DNA of 64,000 nucleotides from Mesorhizobium sp. M2A.F.Ca.ET.046.03.2.1 (GTDB lineage Bacteria > Pseudomonadota > Alphaproteobacteria > Rhizobiales > Rhizobiaceae). Positions 25,500-35,490 of this stretch are shown piece after piece. Positions within the stretch are counted from its first letter, which is position 1. Each line of letters opens with the position of its first letter. The translations under genes were made by a program, and so were the position numbers. Location: positions 4,278,001 through 4,342,000 of the forward strand of contig NZ_CP034449.1 of NCBI RefSeq assembly GCF_003952425.1, read 5' to 3'. The notes under the pieces were generated by a model, which was not told the origin of the DNA, searched no databases, and worked only from the letters and a program-made list of their open reading frames with translations.

Positions 25500-27972
25500 A
25501 GCCTGAACGCGCGGCCGCTGCCGGCTGCAGCATCAGGATGCTGCCGCCCCGGACATTTTCGACCTTGGCGGTTGCCGCGTCTTCCTTGACGCCGTCATCG
25601 GCCGCCGGAACACCCGTGAGCTCGCTGAACGCCTCGATCGGGCCGGGCCTGCCCAGAAAATATCCCTGGCCGATGTCGCAATCCTCGGCATCGAGGAAGC
25701 GCAATTCGTCGAGCGTCTCGACGCCTTCGGCCAGGACCGGCAGGCCGAGGCCGCGCCCCAGGCCGAGCACGGCGCGCACGATGGTCGCGACCTGGCCGTT
25801 GCGGTCGACCGACTTGATGAAGGACCCGTCGATCTTGATCTTGTCGAAGGGGAAGGCGCGCAGGTTGGAGAGCGAGGAATAGCCGGTGCCGAAATCATCC
25901 ATCGCCACGCGTACGCCCAGCGCCTTGATCTGACGCAAGGTGGCCAGCGCGCGCGGCATGTCCTTCACCAACGCCGTCTCGGTGATCTCGAGCTCGAGCC
26001 GGCCCGCCGCCAGGCCGGTGCGAAGCAGCACCTCATGCACCTTGCGGCTGAAATCTGGATTGTGAAGCTGCACCGCCGAGACGTTGACAGCGACCGTCAG
26101 CGGGTTCTTCCATGTCGCGGCCTCCTCGCAGGCGGTCGACAGCACCCACTCGCCGATCTGGGCAATCGAACCGCTATCCTCGGCCACCGGGATGAACACC
26201 GAAGGCGGAACCTCGCCGCGGTCGGGATGCTGCCAGCGGAGCAGGGCTTCGAAGCCGATCATCCTGCCGCTGCTGATTTCCTTCTGCGGCTGATAGACGA
26301 GCCGGAATTCGCCGCGCGCCACTGCCTGGCGCAGATCCTGCTCCAGGCTGCGCCGGTCGCGCGCCTCGGCACCCATGGAGGCCTCGAAATAGCGGAAGGT
26401 GTCCTTGCCTTCGGCCTTGGCGCGATAAAGCGCGGTGTCGGCATGGCTGACCAGCGCCGCCTGTTCGTCGGCATCGAGCGGGTAAAGCGCGATGCCGATG
26501 CTGGCCGACACCATGCCGCCGGGCGACAACCGGTTTTCCTGGCGCAGAGCCGAAAGCACCGCCTCGGCTATGCGGCCCGCCGCCTGCGGGTCAGGAAGGT
26601 TGGGGGCGATGATGGCGAATTCGTCGCCGCCAAGCCGGGCCAGCATCTGGCCGTGGCGCAGCACGCTGGAGGCGCAGTGAGCCACCTTTTGCAGCACGGC
26701 GTCGCCAGCGGCGTGGCCGAAGAGGTCGTTCACTTCCTTGAACCGGTCGAGGTCGAGCAGCATGAGCGCCAGCTGGCTACCTTTGCCACTGCTTTTGCCA
26801 TCTGGCGCGGACGCGGCGATCTCGGCTTCCAGACGGCTGGCGAAGCTACGGCGGTTGGCAAGGCCGGTGAGCGGGTCGTAATTCGCAAGCCGCATGATCT
26901 CCTGTTCGGCCTTCCTGCGTTCGCGTATGTCGCGCACGGCCACGACCAGATGCGGCTTGCCGCAATAATCGATTCTCCTGGCGATCAGCTCCACCGGTAT
27001 CCGGCTGTCGTCCTGACCGCGGAGGTCGGCTTCCTGCGCCTGTCCGTTGCCGGTGGCAACGGCCGACGCAATTCGTTCGCCGAACAGCTCGCCCAGCCTC
27101 ATCGTGTTCAGCGCGCCGGCGGCGATGCCGCTCAGCGCCGCGATGCTGTCGTTGGCGCTGACGATGCGGTTGCCGTCGCAGACGATGAGGCCTTCGACGG
27201 CAGCATTGGCGAGGCCGTGCATGCGCTCCGCCTCGATCCTGTGACGGCGGAAGCGCAGATCGATCCACAGCGCGGTGGCCGCCAGCACCAGGATGACGAG
27301 GCTTGCCGTCGCGGCTGCGAAAGCCTGCGACATCGGAGCGATCGTGAATTTCGAGATCTCGATCGAGGAATCCGGATAGATCGAGACGGCGGCCATGGCG
27401 ATGAAATGCAGCGTGCAGATCGCCAGCGTCAGCAGGACGGCACCGGCGACTGTCGCCAGGGTCGACGGGCGACGCAGCACGATAAACAGCGAAAGCGCGG
27501 CAAGTGATATACCCGAGACCAGCGATGCCGCGACCAGCAGCTGGTTCCAGACGATCCGACCTTCGACCTCGAAAGCCGCCATGCCGGTATAGTGCATCGC
27601 CGCGATGCCAATGCCGAGCACGGCGCCACCGACGAGATAGTGGTCGATGCCGGTGCGCACGGTTGCGATCCATATCCCAGCGGCCGTCAGAAGAACGGAA
27701 ACCGCCAGCGAAGCGACCGAAAGCTCGGCGTTGTAGGCGTTGGGTATTCCCGGCGTGAAGGCGATCATGGCGATGAAATGCGTCGCCCAGATGCCAAAGC
27801 CGGTGGAAGCGGCGGCAATCAGCAGCCAGGCATAACGGTTCCGGCTGGTCGATTGCACGACATGGCGGAGCAGATTGACAGCGGTGAAACAAGAAATTCC
27901 ACAAATCAGCGCGGCCAGTGCGACCAGTCTCAGATCGTGCTCGTTCACGATACAATTATAGACGGTCAACAT
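25498..27972 (-). CDS. MHYT-PAS-GGDEF-EAL c-di-GMP turnover protein
   Basis: An 824-residue inner-membrane protein. The first ~235 residues form an MHYT sensor with seven helices and His motifs (WATHFIAM at 62-69, AMHYTGM at 125-131, LHFIAM at 188-193), thought to sense a gas through copper. A PAS-like segment (250-350), a GGDEF domain with intact RLGGDEF (446-452), and an EAL domain with EALLRW (575-580) follow. Both catalytic motifs look intact, so it could make and break c-di-GMP. It is transcribed towards the STAND gene and upstream of nothing else. Confidence 0.93.
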   Translation of the reverse strand: MLTVYNCIVNEHDLRLVALAALICGISCFTAVNLLRHVVQSTSRNRYAWLLIAAASTGFGIWATHFIAMIAFTPGIPNAYNAELSVASLAVSVLLTAAGIWIATVRTGIDHYLVGGAVLGIGIAAMHYTGMAAFEVEGRIVWNQLLVAASLVSGISLAALSLFIVLRRPSTLATVAGAVLLTLAICTLHFIAMAAVSIYPDSSIEISKFTIAPMSQAFAAATASLVILVLAATALWIDLRFRRHRIEAERMHGLANAAVEGLIVCDGNRIVSANDSIAALSGIAAGALNTMRLGELFGERIASAVATGNGQAQEADLRGQDDSRIPVELIARRIDYCGKPHLVVAVRDIRERRKAEQEIMRLANYDPLTGLANRRSFASRLEAEIAASAPDGKSSGKGSQLALMLLDLDRFKEVNDLFGHAAGDAVLQKVAHCASSVLRHGQMLARLGGDEFAIIAPNLPDPQAAGRIAEAVLSALRQENRLSPGGMVSASIGIALYPLDADEQAALVSHADTALYRAKAEGKDTFRYFEASMGAEARDRRSLEQDLRQAVARGEFRLVYQPQKEISSGRMIGFEALLRWQHPDRGEVPPSVFIPVAEDSGSIAQIGEWVLSTACEEAATWKNPLTVAVNVSAVQLHNPDFSRKVHEVLLRTGLAAGRLELEITETALVKDMPRALATLRQIKALGVRVAMDDFGTGYSSLSNLRAFPFDKIKIDGSFIKSVDRNGQVATIVRAVLGLGRGLGLPVLAEGVETLDELRFLDAEDCDIGQGYFLGRPGPIEAFSELTGVPAADDGVKEDAATAKVENVRGGSILMLQPAAAARSG

Positions 27973-28151
27973 CTTGCTTCACCTGATCTTCCCACATCAA
28001 TCAAGGCAACGGAATTGATTAGGGCCCGGCAGCTGAAGAATCGGTTATGCCGCCCGCAACCGCTGCGTGCGTCCCAGGTTGTATCTGTCAGGGAGGCCAT
28101 GCCTGGAATCATTGGGCCGAGCCAGCGGGAATTGGTCGATCCTGAAGGCCG

Positions 28152-29204
28152 TCACTTCACCCGCACCGTGACCACCAGCGCCTCGTGGTCGGCGCTCGGG
28201 CTGCCGTCCGGCAAGACCGCCGGCAGCGTCGCGGGTGCGCTTGCCGAAGGGCCGCGGGTGAAGAACCAGTCGATATGGCCGGCGGGCGTCAGGTCGCCGG
28301 CCGCGCGCCGCTGCGTCGGCTTGTCGAAGGCGTTGGCCTCGCGCCAGTCGTAGCCACGCTCGGCAAACACCGCGAACAAGGGCTCATGACGCTCCGGGCA
28401 CATCAGCCGGTCCGGTTCGGCGGCGATGCGCTTTCGCCACGCGTCTGGGTCGTCATTGCGTTCGGGATAGGTGGCGGTGAGCGTGTTGAAGTCGCCGCCG
28501 ATGAGAACAGGCGTTTCCGCATCATATCTGTCGATGGCATCGAGCAGATGGCGGGTCTGGTCGGCGCGGCCTGCTGGCGTGGTGCGGTTCTCGAGATGCA
28601 CCGAAACGACGGTCACACGGCGGTCGCCTAACATCACCTGGCCGCCGAGCGCCATGCGGCCGCCGATGCGTGGCTGGCCGTGCTCCGGCAGGAACCAGGC
28701 GCCAGCGGCGTCGAAGCGAACGAGAAAAGGCCGCAGCAGCGGAACGGTGCTGGTTATGGCGTTGCCGTGGAAGCCCTCCGCATTCTCGGCGCCGCCATTT
28801 GCCGCCTGCTCCGTCTCATTGCCGGTGCCGAGTTCGAGGAACTCGACGCCATAGGCGTAGGAATGGCCCAGGCGATCAGCAAGCCGGCTCAAAAGATGGC
28901 CGTTGCCGGAGCGCGCCATGCCCTTGTCGACTTCCGACAGCAGCACGACGTGTGGCGCCTGGCCGGCGATGATTTCGGCGATGGCATCAACGTGGCGCAG
29001 CCGCTCGACATTCCAGGCCATGACGGTCAGGCTCTCACCGGCGCTTTCACGCGAAGCCTTGCCGCCGATCTCAATCTCGCCGAGGGCGGGAACGGCGGCG
29101 GCGTGGCGCAGATGGGTGGCGCTGTCGCGCGGCCCGTCCCGCATGGCGTTGCGGACGGCGACGGGCACGTGCGTGAGCTGCGGAACCAGCATGTCTTGTC
29201 TCAT
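28152..29204 (-). CDS. endonuclease/exonuclease/phosphatase-family protein
   Basis: A 350-residue EEP-fold hydrolase. Catalytic motifs are VMAWNVERL (near 61), LLSEVDKG, TVVSVHLENR, LIGGDFNT, and the terminal SADHEALVV His. Such enzymes cut phosphodiester or phosphate ester bonds with Mg2+. No signal peptide is evident; the first ~55 residues are polar and may not all be coding, so the start is uncertain. Substrate unknown. About 180 bp without a gene separate it from the MHYT gene downstream. Confidence 0.82.
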   Translation of the reverse strand: MRQDMLVPQLTHVPVAVRNAMRDGPRDSATHLRHAAAVPALGEIEIGGKASRESAGESLTVMAWNVERLRHVDAIAEIIAGQAPHVVLLSEVDKGMARSGNGHLLSRLADRLGHSYAYGVEFLELGTGNETEQAANGGAENAEGFHGNAITSTVPLLRPFLVRFDAAGAWFLPEHGQPRIGGRMALGGQVMLGDRRVTVVSVHLENRTTPAGRADQTRHLLDAIDRYDAETPVLIGGDFNTLTATYPERNDDPDAWRKRIAAEPDRLMCPERHEPLFAVFAERGYDWREANAFDKPTQRRAAGDLTPAGHIDWFFTRGPSASAPATLPAVLPDGSPSADHEALVVTVRVK

Positions 29205-29263
29205 TCAGTTAGCCGGTTAATCAAAGAGGTCTTTTCACCGCTTGGCGGCGCCCTAGCTACCTG

Positions 29264-29362
29264 ATCAGGATGACGTTTCGTTGAATCGCCATCCTGATCC
29301 AATTCTTTGTTGGAGCATGATCTTGTCCGAAAACCGGTTCCCACTTTTCGGGATCATGCTCT
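29264..29362. repeat. RIME-like mosaic repeat, copy 2
   Basis: ATCAGGATGACG pairs with GCCATCCTGAT, and GAGCATGATC pairs with GATCATGCTC around GAAAACCGGTTCCCACTTTT. It is the best-kept copy in the window and lies between the EEP gene and ugpB. Confidence 0.82.
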
Positions 29363-29532
29363 AGAGCGCCGATGTGACGTTTTCATGCCGGCGCTGCCGC
29401 TGCCAGGGGAGGAGAGACTGGCTGTCCACAGGGGCTTCGGGCCCACAACAGAACTGTCACATACCTTCTCTATGAGAGCGGGCAAGGACTTGCGCAAAAC
29501 CCTTGTCACACTGCCACTCAAGAGGGAAGACC

Positions 29533-30885
29533 ATGACGATCATCAAGCGGGGCTTTGCTGCCCTTGCCGCCAGCGCGCTCAGCACCGCGCTTGCGGTTCC
29601 TGCTATTGCCGAGCCGGTCAAATTCGATTTCTGGTTCGGTCTTTCGGGCGATCTCGCCCGCGTCGTCGACACGCTGTGCAAGAACTTCAACGCTTCGCAG
29701 AAGGACTACGAGGTCGTTTGCACCAGCCAGGGCAATTACGACGCCACGCTGCAGAACACGATCGCCGCCTTCCGCGCCGGCAAGCAGCCCACCGTCGTCC
29801 AGGTCTATGACGTCGGCACCGCCACCATGATGCTGTCGGGCGCCTACAAGCCCGCCGACAAGCTGATGGAGGAGAACGGCTACAAGATCGACTACAGCGA
29901 CTATTTCCCCGGCATCGCCCGCTATTACGCGACGTCGAAGGGCGAGATGCTGTCCTTCCCGTTCAACTCCTCGACGGCGCTGATGTACTGGAACAAGGAC
30001 GCCTTCGCCAAGATCGGCAAGACCGAGGCGCCGAAGACCTGGGAAGATGTCGGCGCCGACCTCAAGGCGCTGAAGGACGCCGGCTATGACTGCCCGATGG
30101 CGATCAACATCTCGGCCAACGAAAGCTGGCAGCTGATGGAGCAGTTCTCGGCGCTGCACAACCAGCCGATCGCCACCAAGAACAACGGTTATGACGGCCT
30201 CGATGCGCGTCTGGAAGTCAACAAGACCAAGTTCGTCCAGTATGTCACCGACTTGAAGAAGTGGTATGACGCGGGTCTGATCAAGATCAAATCCAAGGAT
30301 CTCGGCCAGGACATGGTGCAGGCCTTCGCCACCGGCACCTGCCAGGTCATCCTGACTTCGGTCGGCGACCACGGCACTGTCGGCCGCACCCAGAAGGAAG
30401 GCATGAGCTGGGATGTCGCCGAGCTGCCGGTCTATGCCGGCACCGAGCGCAAGAACTCTTTGGTCGGCGGCGCCTCGCTGTGGGTGCTGTCCGGCAAGTC
30501 GGACGCCGAATACAAGGGCGCGGCCGCCTTCCTCAACTTCATCCACGACCCCAAGACCGCTTTGTTCTGGTCGACCAACACCGGCTATATCCCGGTGACG
30601 AAATCGGGCTTCGATTTCATGAAATCCAACGGCTTCTACGACAAGGCGCCTTATAAGGGCCGCGAGGTGGCCATCGCCAGCCTGACCGCGTCGGAGCCGA
30701 CCGAGATCACCCGCGGCATCCGCCTCGGCAACTTCACCCAGATCCGCGCCGAGTTCGGCACGCAGATGCAGGCGATCTTCGCCAACAAGGTCAGCGTGCA
30801 GGAAGGCCTCGACACCCTGGTCAAGAACGGCGACGCCATCCTCGATCGCTTCCAGCAGACCTATCCAGGTAAGACCCTGCCCTGA
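29533..30885 (+). CDS. ugpB: glycerol-3-phosphate ABC transporter, binding protein
   Basis: A 450-residue periplasmic binding protein. It has a Sec signal (MTIIKRGFAALAASALSTAL ending in PAIA-EP) and UgpB features: FWFGLSGDLARVVDTL, NFNASQKDYEVV, and FPFNSSTALMYWNKD. It binds sn-glycerol-3-phosphate or glycerophosphodiesters for the UgpAEC importer. ATG 29533 follows AAGAGGGAAG. A weak PHO-box-like stretch (CTGTCAC at 29454) lies 79 bp upstream, as would suit phosphate control. A strong hairpin follows the gene at 30902. Confidence 0.92.
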   Translation: MTIIKRGFAALAASALSTALAVPAIAEPVKFDFWFGLSGDLARVVDTLCKNFNASQKDYEVVCTSQGNYDATLQNTIAAFRAGKQPTVVQVYDVGTATMMLSGAYKPADKLMEENGYKIDYSDYFPGIARYYATSKGEMLSFPFNSSTALMYWNKDAFAKIGKTEAPKTWEDVGADLKALKDAGYDCPMAINISANESWQLMEQFSALHNQPIATKNNGYDGLDARLEVNKTKFVQYVTDLKKWYDAGLIKIKSKDLGQDMVQAFATGTCQVILTSVGDHGTVGRTQKEGMSWDVAELPVYAGTERKNSLVGGASLWVLSGKSDAEYKGAAAFLNFIHDPKTALFWSTNTGYIPVTKSGFDFMKSNGFYDKAPYKGREVAIASLTASEPTEITRGIRLGNFTQIRAEFGTQMQAIFANKVSVQEGLDTLVKNGDAILDRFQQTYPGKTLP

Positions 30886-30901
30886 TCCCGGATAGCGCAA
30901 C

Positions 30902-30930
30902 GGCCGCCCGTCGAGATTCGACGGGCGGCC
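30902..30930 (+). terminator. hairpin between ugpB and ugpA
   Basis: GGCCGCCCGTCGA, a 3-nt loop, then TCGACGGGCGGCC: a perfect 13-bp stem. It is followed by ATTTCAT and not by a T run. Between a binding-protein gene and its permeases such a stem usually stabilises the upstream mRNA or ends part of the transcripts. Confidence 0.8.
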
Positions 30931-30991
30931 ATTTCATATCTAGTTTGTCCCGCGAAGGCGGGCTGATGGATTCCACTGCATCGGCGGATCG

Positions 30992-31876
30992 ATGGAAAAA
31001 CGCGTCACTTTCGGCAGATGGACGATCGGCATCCTGTTCGCGGTGCCGCAGCTCATCCTGATCTTCACCTTCTTCTACTGGCCGGCCGGCCAGGCGGTCT
31101 ACTGGTCGCTGACGCTGCAGCAGCCCTGGGGTGGCGGCAACATCTGGGTCGGGCTCGACAATTTCCGCTCGATCCTCGCCAATGCCGACTACTGGAATTC
31201 CATCACCGCCAGCATGATCTTCGCCGGGATCAGCACGGGCCTGGCGATGGTCATCGCGCTGGTGCTCGCCGCCCTGACCGACCGGCAGCTCGCCGGCTCG
31301 TGGCTCTATCGCGTGGTGCTGATCTGGCCTTACGGCATCGCCGCGCCGGCGCTGGCGCTGGCATTTCGTTTCATCCTGGCGCCGGAAGCCGGCTTCATGG
31401 CCGTCGTCAACAAGGTTTGGCCGGGCTTCTGGGACCCCGGCCTCGACGGCGCCGACGCGATGGCATCCGTCATCATCGCCTTTTCCTGGAAATATGTCGG
31501 CTACAACTTCATCTTCTTCCTCGCTGCCTTGCAGGCGATCCCGCGTTCGCTGATCGAGGCGGCGGCGATGGACGGCTCCGGCGTCATCCGGCGGTTCTGG
31601 GACATCCAGTTCCCGCTGATCACGCCGACGATCTTCTTCCTGCTGGTCATCAACATCACCGAGAGTTTCCAGGATTCCTTCGGCATCGTCGACATCATGA
31701 CCGCCGGCGGGCCGGCCAATGCCACCAATCTGATGGTTTACAAGATCTATTCCGACGGCTTCAAAGGCCTGGATTACTCCGGCGCGGCCGCGCAGAGCAT
31801 CATCCTGATGCTCTTGATCATCGCGCTCACCATCGTCCAGTTCCGCTTCATCGAGCGGCGCGTGCATTATCGTTGA
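30992..31876 (+). CDS. ugpA: glycerol-3-phosphate ABC transporter permease UgpA
   Basis: A 294-residue MalF-type permease with six helices. The EAA loop is EAAAMDGSGVIRRFWDIQFP, in the expected place about 100 residues from the C-terminus. The start MEKRVTFGRWTIGILFAV at 30992 is typical. It forms the membrane channel with UgpE for glycerol-3-phosphate import. The next gene starts 8 bp after its stop. Confidence 0.93.
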   Translation: MEKRVTFGRWTIGILFAVPQLILIFTFFYWPAGQAVYWSLTLQQPWGGGNIWVGLDNFRSILANADYWNSITASMIFAGISTGLAMVIALVLAALTDRQLAGSWLYRVVLIWPYGIAAPALALAFRFILAPEAGFMAVVNKVWPGFWDPGLDGADAMASVIIAFSWKYVGYNFIFFLAALQAIPRSLIEAAAMDGSGVIRRFWDIQFPLITPTIFFLLVINITESFQDSFGIVDIMTAGGPANATNLMVYKIYSDGFKGLDYSGAAAQSIILMLLIIALTIVQFRFIERRVHYR

Positions 31877-31884
31877 GGCGGGCC

Positions 31885-32799
31885 ATGGTCGAGCGCACTC
31901 CGATCCTCAATTTCTTCACGCATCTCATCCTGTTCGCCGGCTTCGTCTTCTGCGTGGCGCCGTTCGTCATCGTGGCGATCGCCGCCTCGCACAATCTGAA
32001 GGACGTCAACGACGTGCCGATGTCGCTGCTGCCGGGCAGCGATTTCTGGGTCAACATCAAGACGGCCTGGACGACGGCCGATCTCGGCCCGAAGCTGCTC
32101 AATTCCTTCATCATGGCGTTTGGCGTTGCCGCCGGCAAAGTGATCATCTCGGCGCTCACCGCCTTCTCGATCGTCTATTTCCGCTATCCCGGCCGCATGC
32201 TGATCTTCTGGCTGATCTTCATCACGCTGATGCTGCCGCTCGAAGTGCGCATCGTGCCGACCTATGCGGTGGTCGCCAATGTGCTCGAGCCTTATCAGAC
32301 GATAATGGACCTAACAGGGCTGTCCTGGCTGATCGAAAAGGTGTCTGGGGTTCAGGTCCAGCTCAGCCTGGGGCTGCTCAATTCCTATAGCGGCCTGATC
32401 CTGCCGCTGGTCGCGACCGCCACCGGCACGTTCCTTTACCGCCAGTTCTTCCTGACCGTGCCGGACGAATTGACCGAGGCGGCGCGCATGGACGGGGCCG
32501 GCGCGCTGCGCTTCTTCGTCGATATCCTTCTGCCGCTGTCGCGCAACAACATGGCGGCGCTCGGCACCATCATGTTCCTGTGGGCCTGGAACCAGTATCT
32601 GTGGCCATTGCTCATCACCACCGACCAGTCGCATGCGATGGCGGTGACCGAGTTGAAGCAGCTCATCCCCAATGTCGGCGGCGCGCCGGAATGGCATATC
32701 GCCATGGCTGGCACACTGATCATCATGCTGCCGCCTATGATCGTCGTGGTGCTGATGCAGCGCTGGTTCGTGCGCGGCCTGATCGCCACCGAAAAATAA
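31885..32799 (+). CDS. ugpE: glycerol-3-phosphate ABC transporter permease UgpE
   Basis: A 304-residue MalG-type permease with six helices and the EAA loop [23 protein letters not shown] 31885 lies 8 bp after the ugpA stop. A longer frame from 31018 overlaps ugpA and is not real. It has a stretch of some 20 residues (near [14 protein letters not shown]) that makes it longer than E. coli UgpE (about 280). Confidence 0.92.
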   Translation: MVERTPILNFFTHLILFAGFVFCVAPFVIVAIAASHNLKDVNDVPMSLLPGSDFWVNIKTAWTTADLGPKLLNSFIMAFGVAAGKVIISALTAFSIVYFRYPGRMLIFWLIFITLMLPLEVRIVPTYAVVANVLEPYQTIMDLTGLSWLIEKVSGVQVQLSLGLLNSYSGLILPLVATATGTFLYRQFFLTVPDELTEAARMDGAGALRFFVDILLPLSRNNMAALGTIMFLWAWNQYLWPLLITTDQSHAMAVTELKQLIPNVGGAPEWHIAMAGTLIIMLPPMIVVVLMQRWFVRGLIATEK

Positions 32800-32810
32800 G
32801 GAGACAGGAA

Positions 32811-33917
<1,107 letters not shown>

Positions 33918-33964
33918 TCCCTTTCCGTCGGCTTTTGCGAACATTTTGATTGAGGGTTCAGGGC

Positions 33965-34762
33965 ATGAAGGTCATCCAGGTTACGGACGTCCATCTCGGT
34001 CGTCTGCGCGAGATACGATATGGCGCGAACCTGAATGAGCGGCTCGATCGTTGCATCGACCATATCAATCAGCGCCACAGCGATGCGGCGCTCTGCATCT
34101 TCACCGGCGACCTGACCGACGACGGCGAGGCCGACAGCTATGCCGACCTGAAGGCGGCGCTGAGCCGGCTTGCCGTGCCTTACCGGCTGCTGCCTGGAAA
34201 CCACGACCGGCGCGCCAACCTCATCGCCGCCTTCCCGGAAAACGGGACCGACGGAAACGGTTTCGTGCAGTCGGTTTTCGACACGCCGGAAGGGCGGCTC
34301 ATTTTCCTCGACAGCCTGGCGGAAGGCCGCGTCACCGGCGAGTTGTGCGACGACCGGCTCGGCTGGCTCGATGCCAGGCTCGCCGAGGTGGCGGGGAAGG
34401 CGGCCTATATCTTCCTGCACCATCCGCCGGTCGAGCTCGGGCTTACGCTGCTCGACCCGCTCGGGCTCGAGCAGCCGCAGCGGCTCATCGACGTGCTGAC
34501 GCGCCACGGCAATGTCCGCTACATCTTCTTCGGCCATGTCCACCGCGACATCGCCGGCACCGTCGCCGGCATTCCGTTCTCGGTGCAACGGGGCCTGCAT
34601 GCCCGCTTCATGCTCGACGTGGTCGGCGACGAGATGGTCGAGCAGGCGCCGCCCGCCTATTCGATCATCCTGATCGACGGGCAGCGCGTCGTTATCCACA
34701 GCCACGACTTTCTCGAGCAATGGCCGCTCTGGTCGCCGGCGACGGGACAACGCGTGCGGTAG
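33965..34762 (+). CDS. metallophosphoesterase, GpdQ/CpdA-like
   Basis: A 265-residue calcineurin-type phosphoesterase. All metal motifs are seen: TDVHLG (Asp), GDLTDDG, GNHDRR, HHPP, and GHVHRD. It belongs with GpdQ and 3',5'-cyclic-AMP phosphodiesterases. Because it is the last gene of the ugp operon it probably frees glycerol-3-phosphate from glycerophosphodiesters brought in by Ugp, taking the place of UgpQ; this is inference. ATG 33965 was chosen; a TTG at 33950 is possible. It is convergent with vapC, one base between the stops. Confidence 0.85.
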   Translation: MKVIQVTDVHLGRLREIRYGANLNERLDRCIDHINQRHSDAALCIFTGDLTDDGEADSYADLKAALSRLAVPYRLLPGNHDRRANLIAAFPENGTDGNGFVQSVFDTPEGRLIFLDSLAEGRVTGELCDDRLGWLDARLAEVAGKAAYIFLHHPPVELGLTLLDPLGLEQPQRLIDVLTRHGNVRYIFFGHVHRDIAGTVAGIPFSVQRGLHARFMLDVVGDEMVEQAPPAYSIILIDGQRVVIHSHDFLEQWPLWSPATGQRVR

Positions 34763-34763
34763 A

Positions 34764-35162
34764 TCACTCGAGCAGCAGTGTGGGCGTTCCCTGTCCTTCG
34801 ACCAGCTTTGCCGCTTTTCTATCGAAGGACACGAAGGTTTTGCCGCCGAGCCACTGACCGTCGAACGCTATCACGCCGTCGGCGAAATCTCCGCCGGCGT
34901 CGAGCACGGCCTGGCCAGCCTCGATCGTTGGTCGGTTGGCTACGACGTTGCGCATATCGAGGATGCGACGGATCGAGGCTGATATGTCGGGCCGCGCGAC
35001 CCGGTAGCTTCTGTCCAGCACCCAAACGAACTCGCAGAGCGCTTGAACGCTGATCGCGACCAGTTCGGCCCTTTCCAGGGTCTCGGCTGCGGTCTGCTGC
35101 TGCGCTTCGTCGTCCCCGACAATGAGCCACAACAGCACGTTGGTGTCGAGGCTGACCTTCAC
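34764..35162 (-). CDS. vapC: PIN-domain toxin, VapC type
   Basis: A 132-residue PIN-domain RNase. The acidic residues expected for Mg2+ binding are Asp6 (SLDTNVLLWL), Glu44 (ALCEFVWVL), Asp95 (FADGVIAF) and Asp114 (VSFDRKAAKL). VapC toxins cut tRNA or rRNA and stop translation. The start overlaps the antitoxin stop by 4 bp (ATGA), the usual coupling. It is a plain type II module in a chromosomal gap between ugp and fbp. Confidence 0.9.
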   Translation of the reverse strand: MKVSLDTNVLLWLIVGDDEAQQQTAAETLERAELVAISVQALCEFVWVLDRSYRVARPDISASIRRILDMRNVVANRPTIEAGQAVLDAGGDFADGVIAFDGQWLGGKTFVSFDRKAAKLVEGQGTPTLLLE

Positions 35163-35434
35163 TTGCGCTCGATTCCGCGCATCCCGCTCGAAGCGCCGGC
35201 GTCGGCGATCGCATCGTTGATCTCCTCGATCGAAAGCCGGGCGCCGTTGGTTTTGCCCTTGAGCATCCCGCTCAGCTCTTGCCAGGAGCCCTTGCCCTGG
35301 TCGGCTTTCAGCTCCGCCCGGCCACCAGGTAGAAGATCAAGCCTGATCTTGTCACCGGGCTGGATGCGGAGGTGCTTGAGCACATCCTTCCGGAACGTGA
35401 CTTGGCCACGCGCTGTAACTGTCAATGTCGTCAT
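35159..35434 (-). CDS. vapB: AbrB/MazE-type antitoxin, VapB
   Basis: A 91-residue protein with a SpoVT/AbrB swapped-hairpin DNA-binding domain at the N-terminus (TLTVTARGQVTFRKDVLKHL, then GDKIRLDLLPGGR). A charged C-terminal tail should wrap VapC. It sits upstream of vapC and very likely represses the pair at the palindrome 24 bp before its start. Confidence 0.9.
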   Translation of the reverse strand: MTTLTVTARGQVTFRKDVLKHLRIQPGDKIRLDLLPGGRAELKADQGKGSWQELSGMLKGKTNGARLSIEEINDAIADAGASSGMRGIERK

Positions 35435-35457
35435 GGTGCAGCCTCCGGCTGCTGAAG

Positions 35458-35477
35458 ATAATGCAGAATTGCATTAT
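35458..35477 (-). promoter_or_regulatory. vapBC operator palindrome
   Basis: ATAATGCA-GAAT-TGCATTAT: a perfect 8-bp inverted repeat with a 4-bp spacer, 24 bp upstream of vapB. An AT-rich palindrome in this position is the typical VapB site and would overlap the -10 region. Confidence 0.7.
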
Positions 35478-35490
35478 TTCAAGGCGGAGA

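Noticed and set aside
29454-29471. PHO box upstream of ugpB (CTGTCAC-N4-CTTCTCT)
   Set aside because: The first half-site is good, but the second agrees in only about four of seven places; too weak to call as a feature.
29518-30900. 460-codon minus-strand frame over ugpB
   Set aside because: It mirrors ugpB base for base; the plus-strand product is a clear UgpB.
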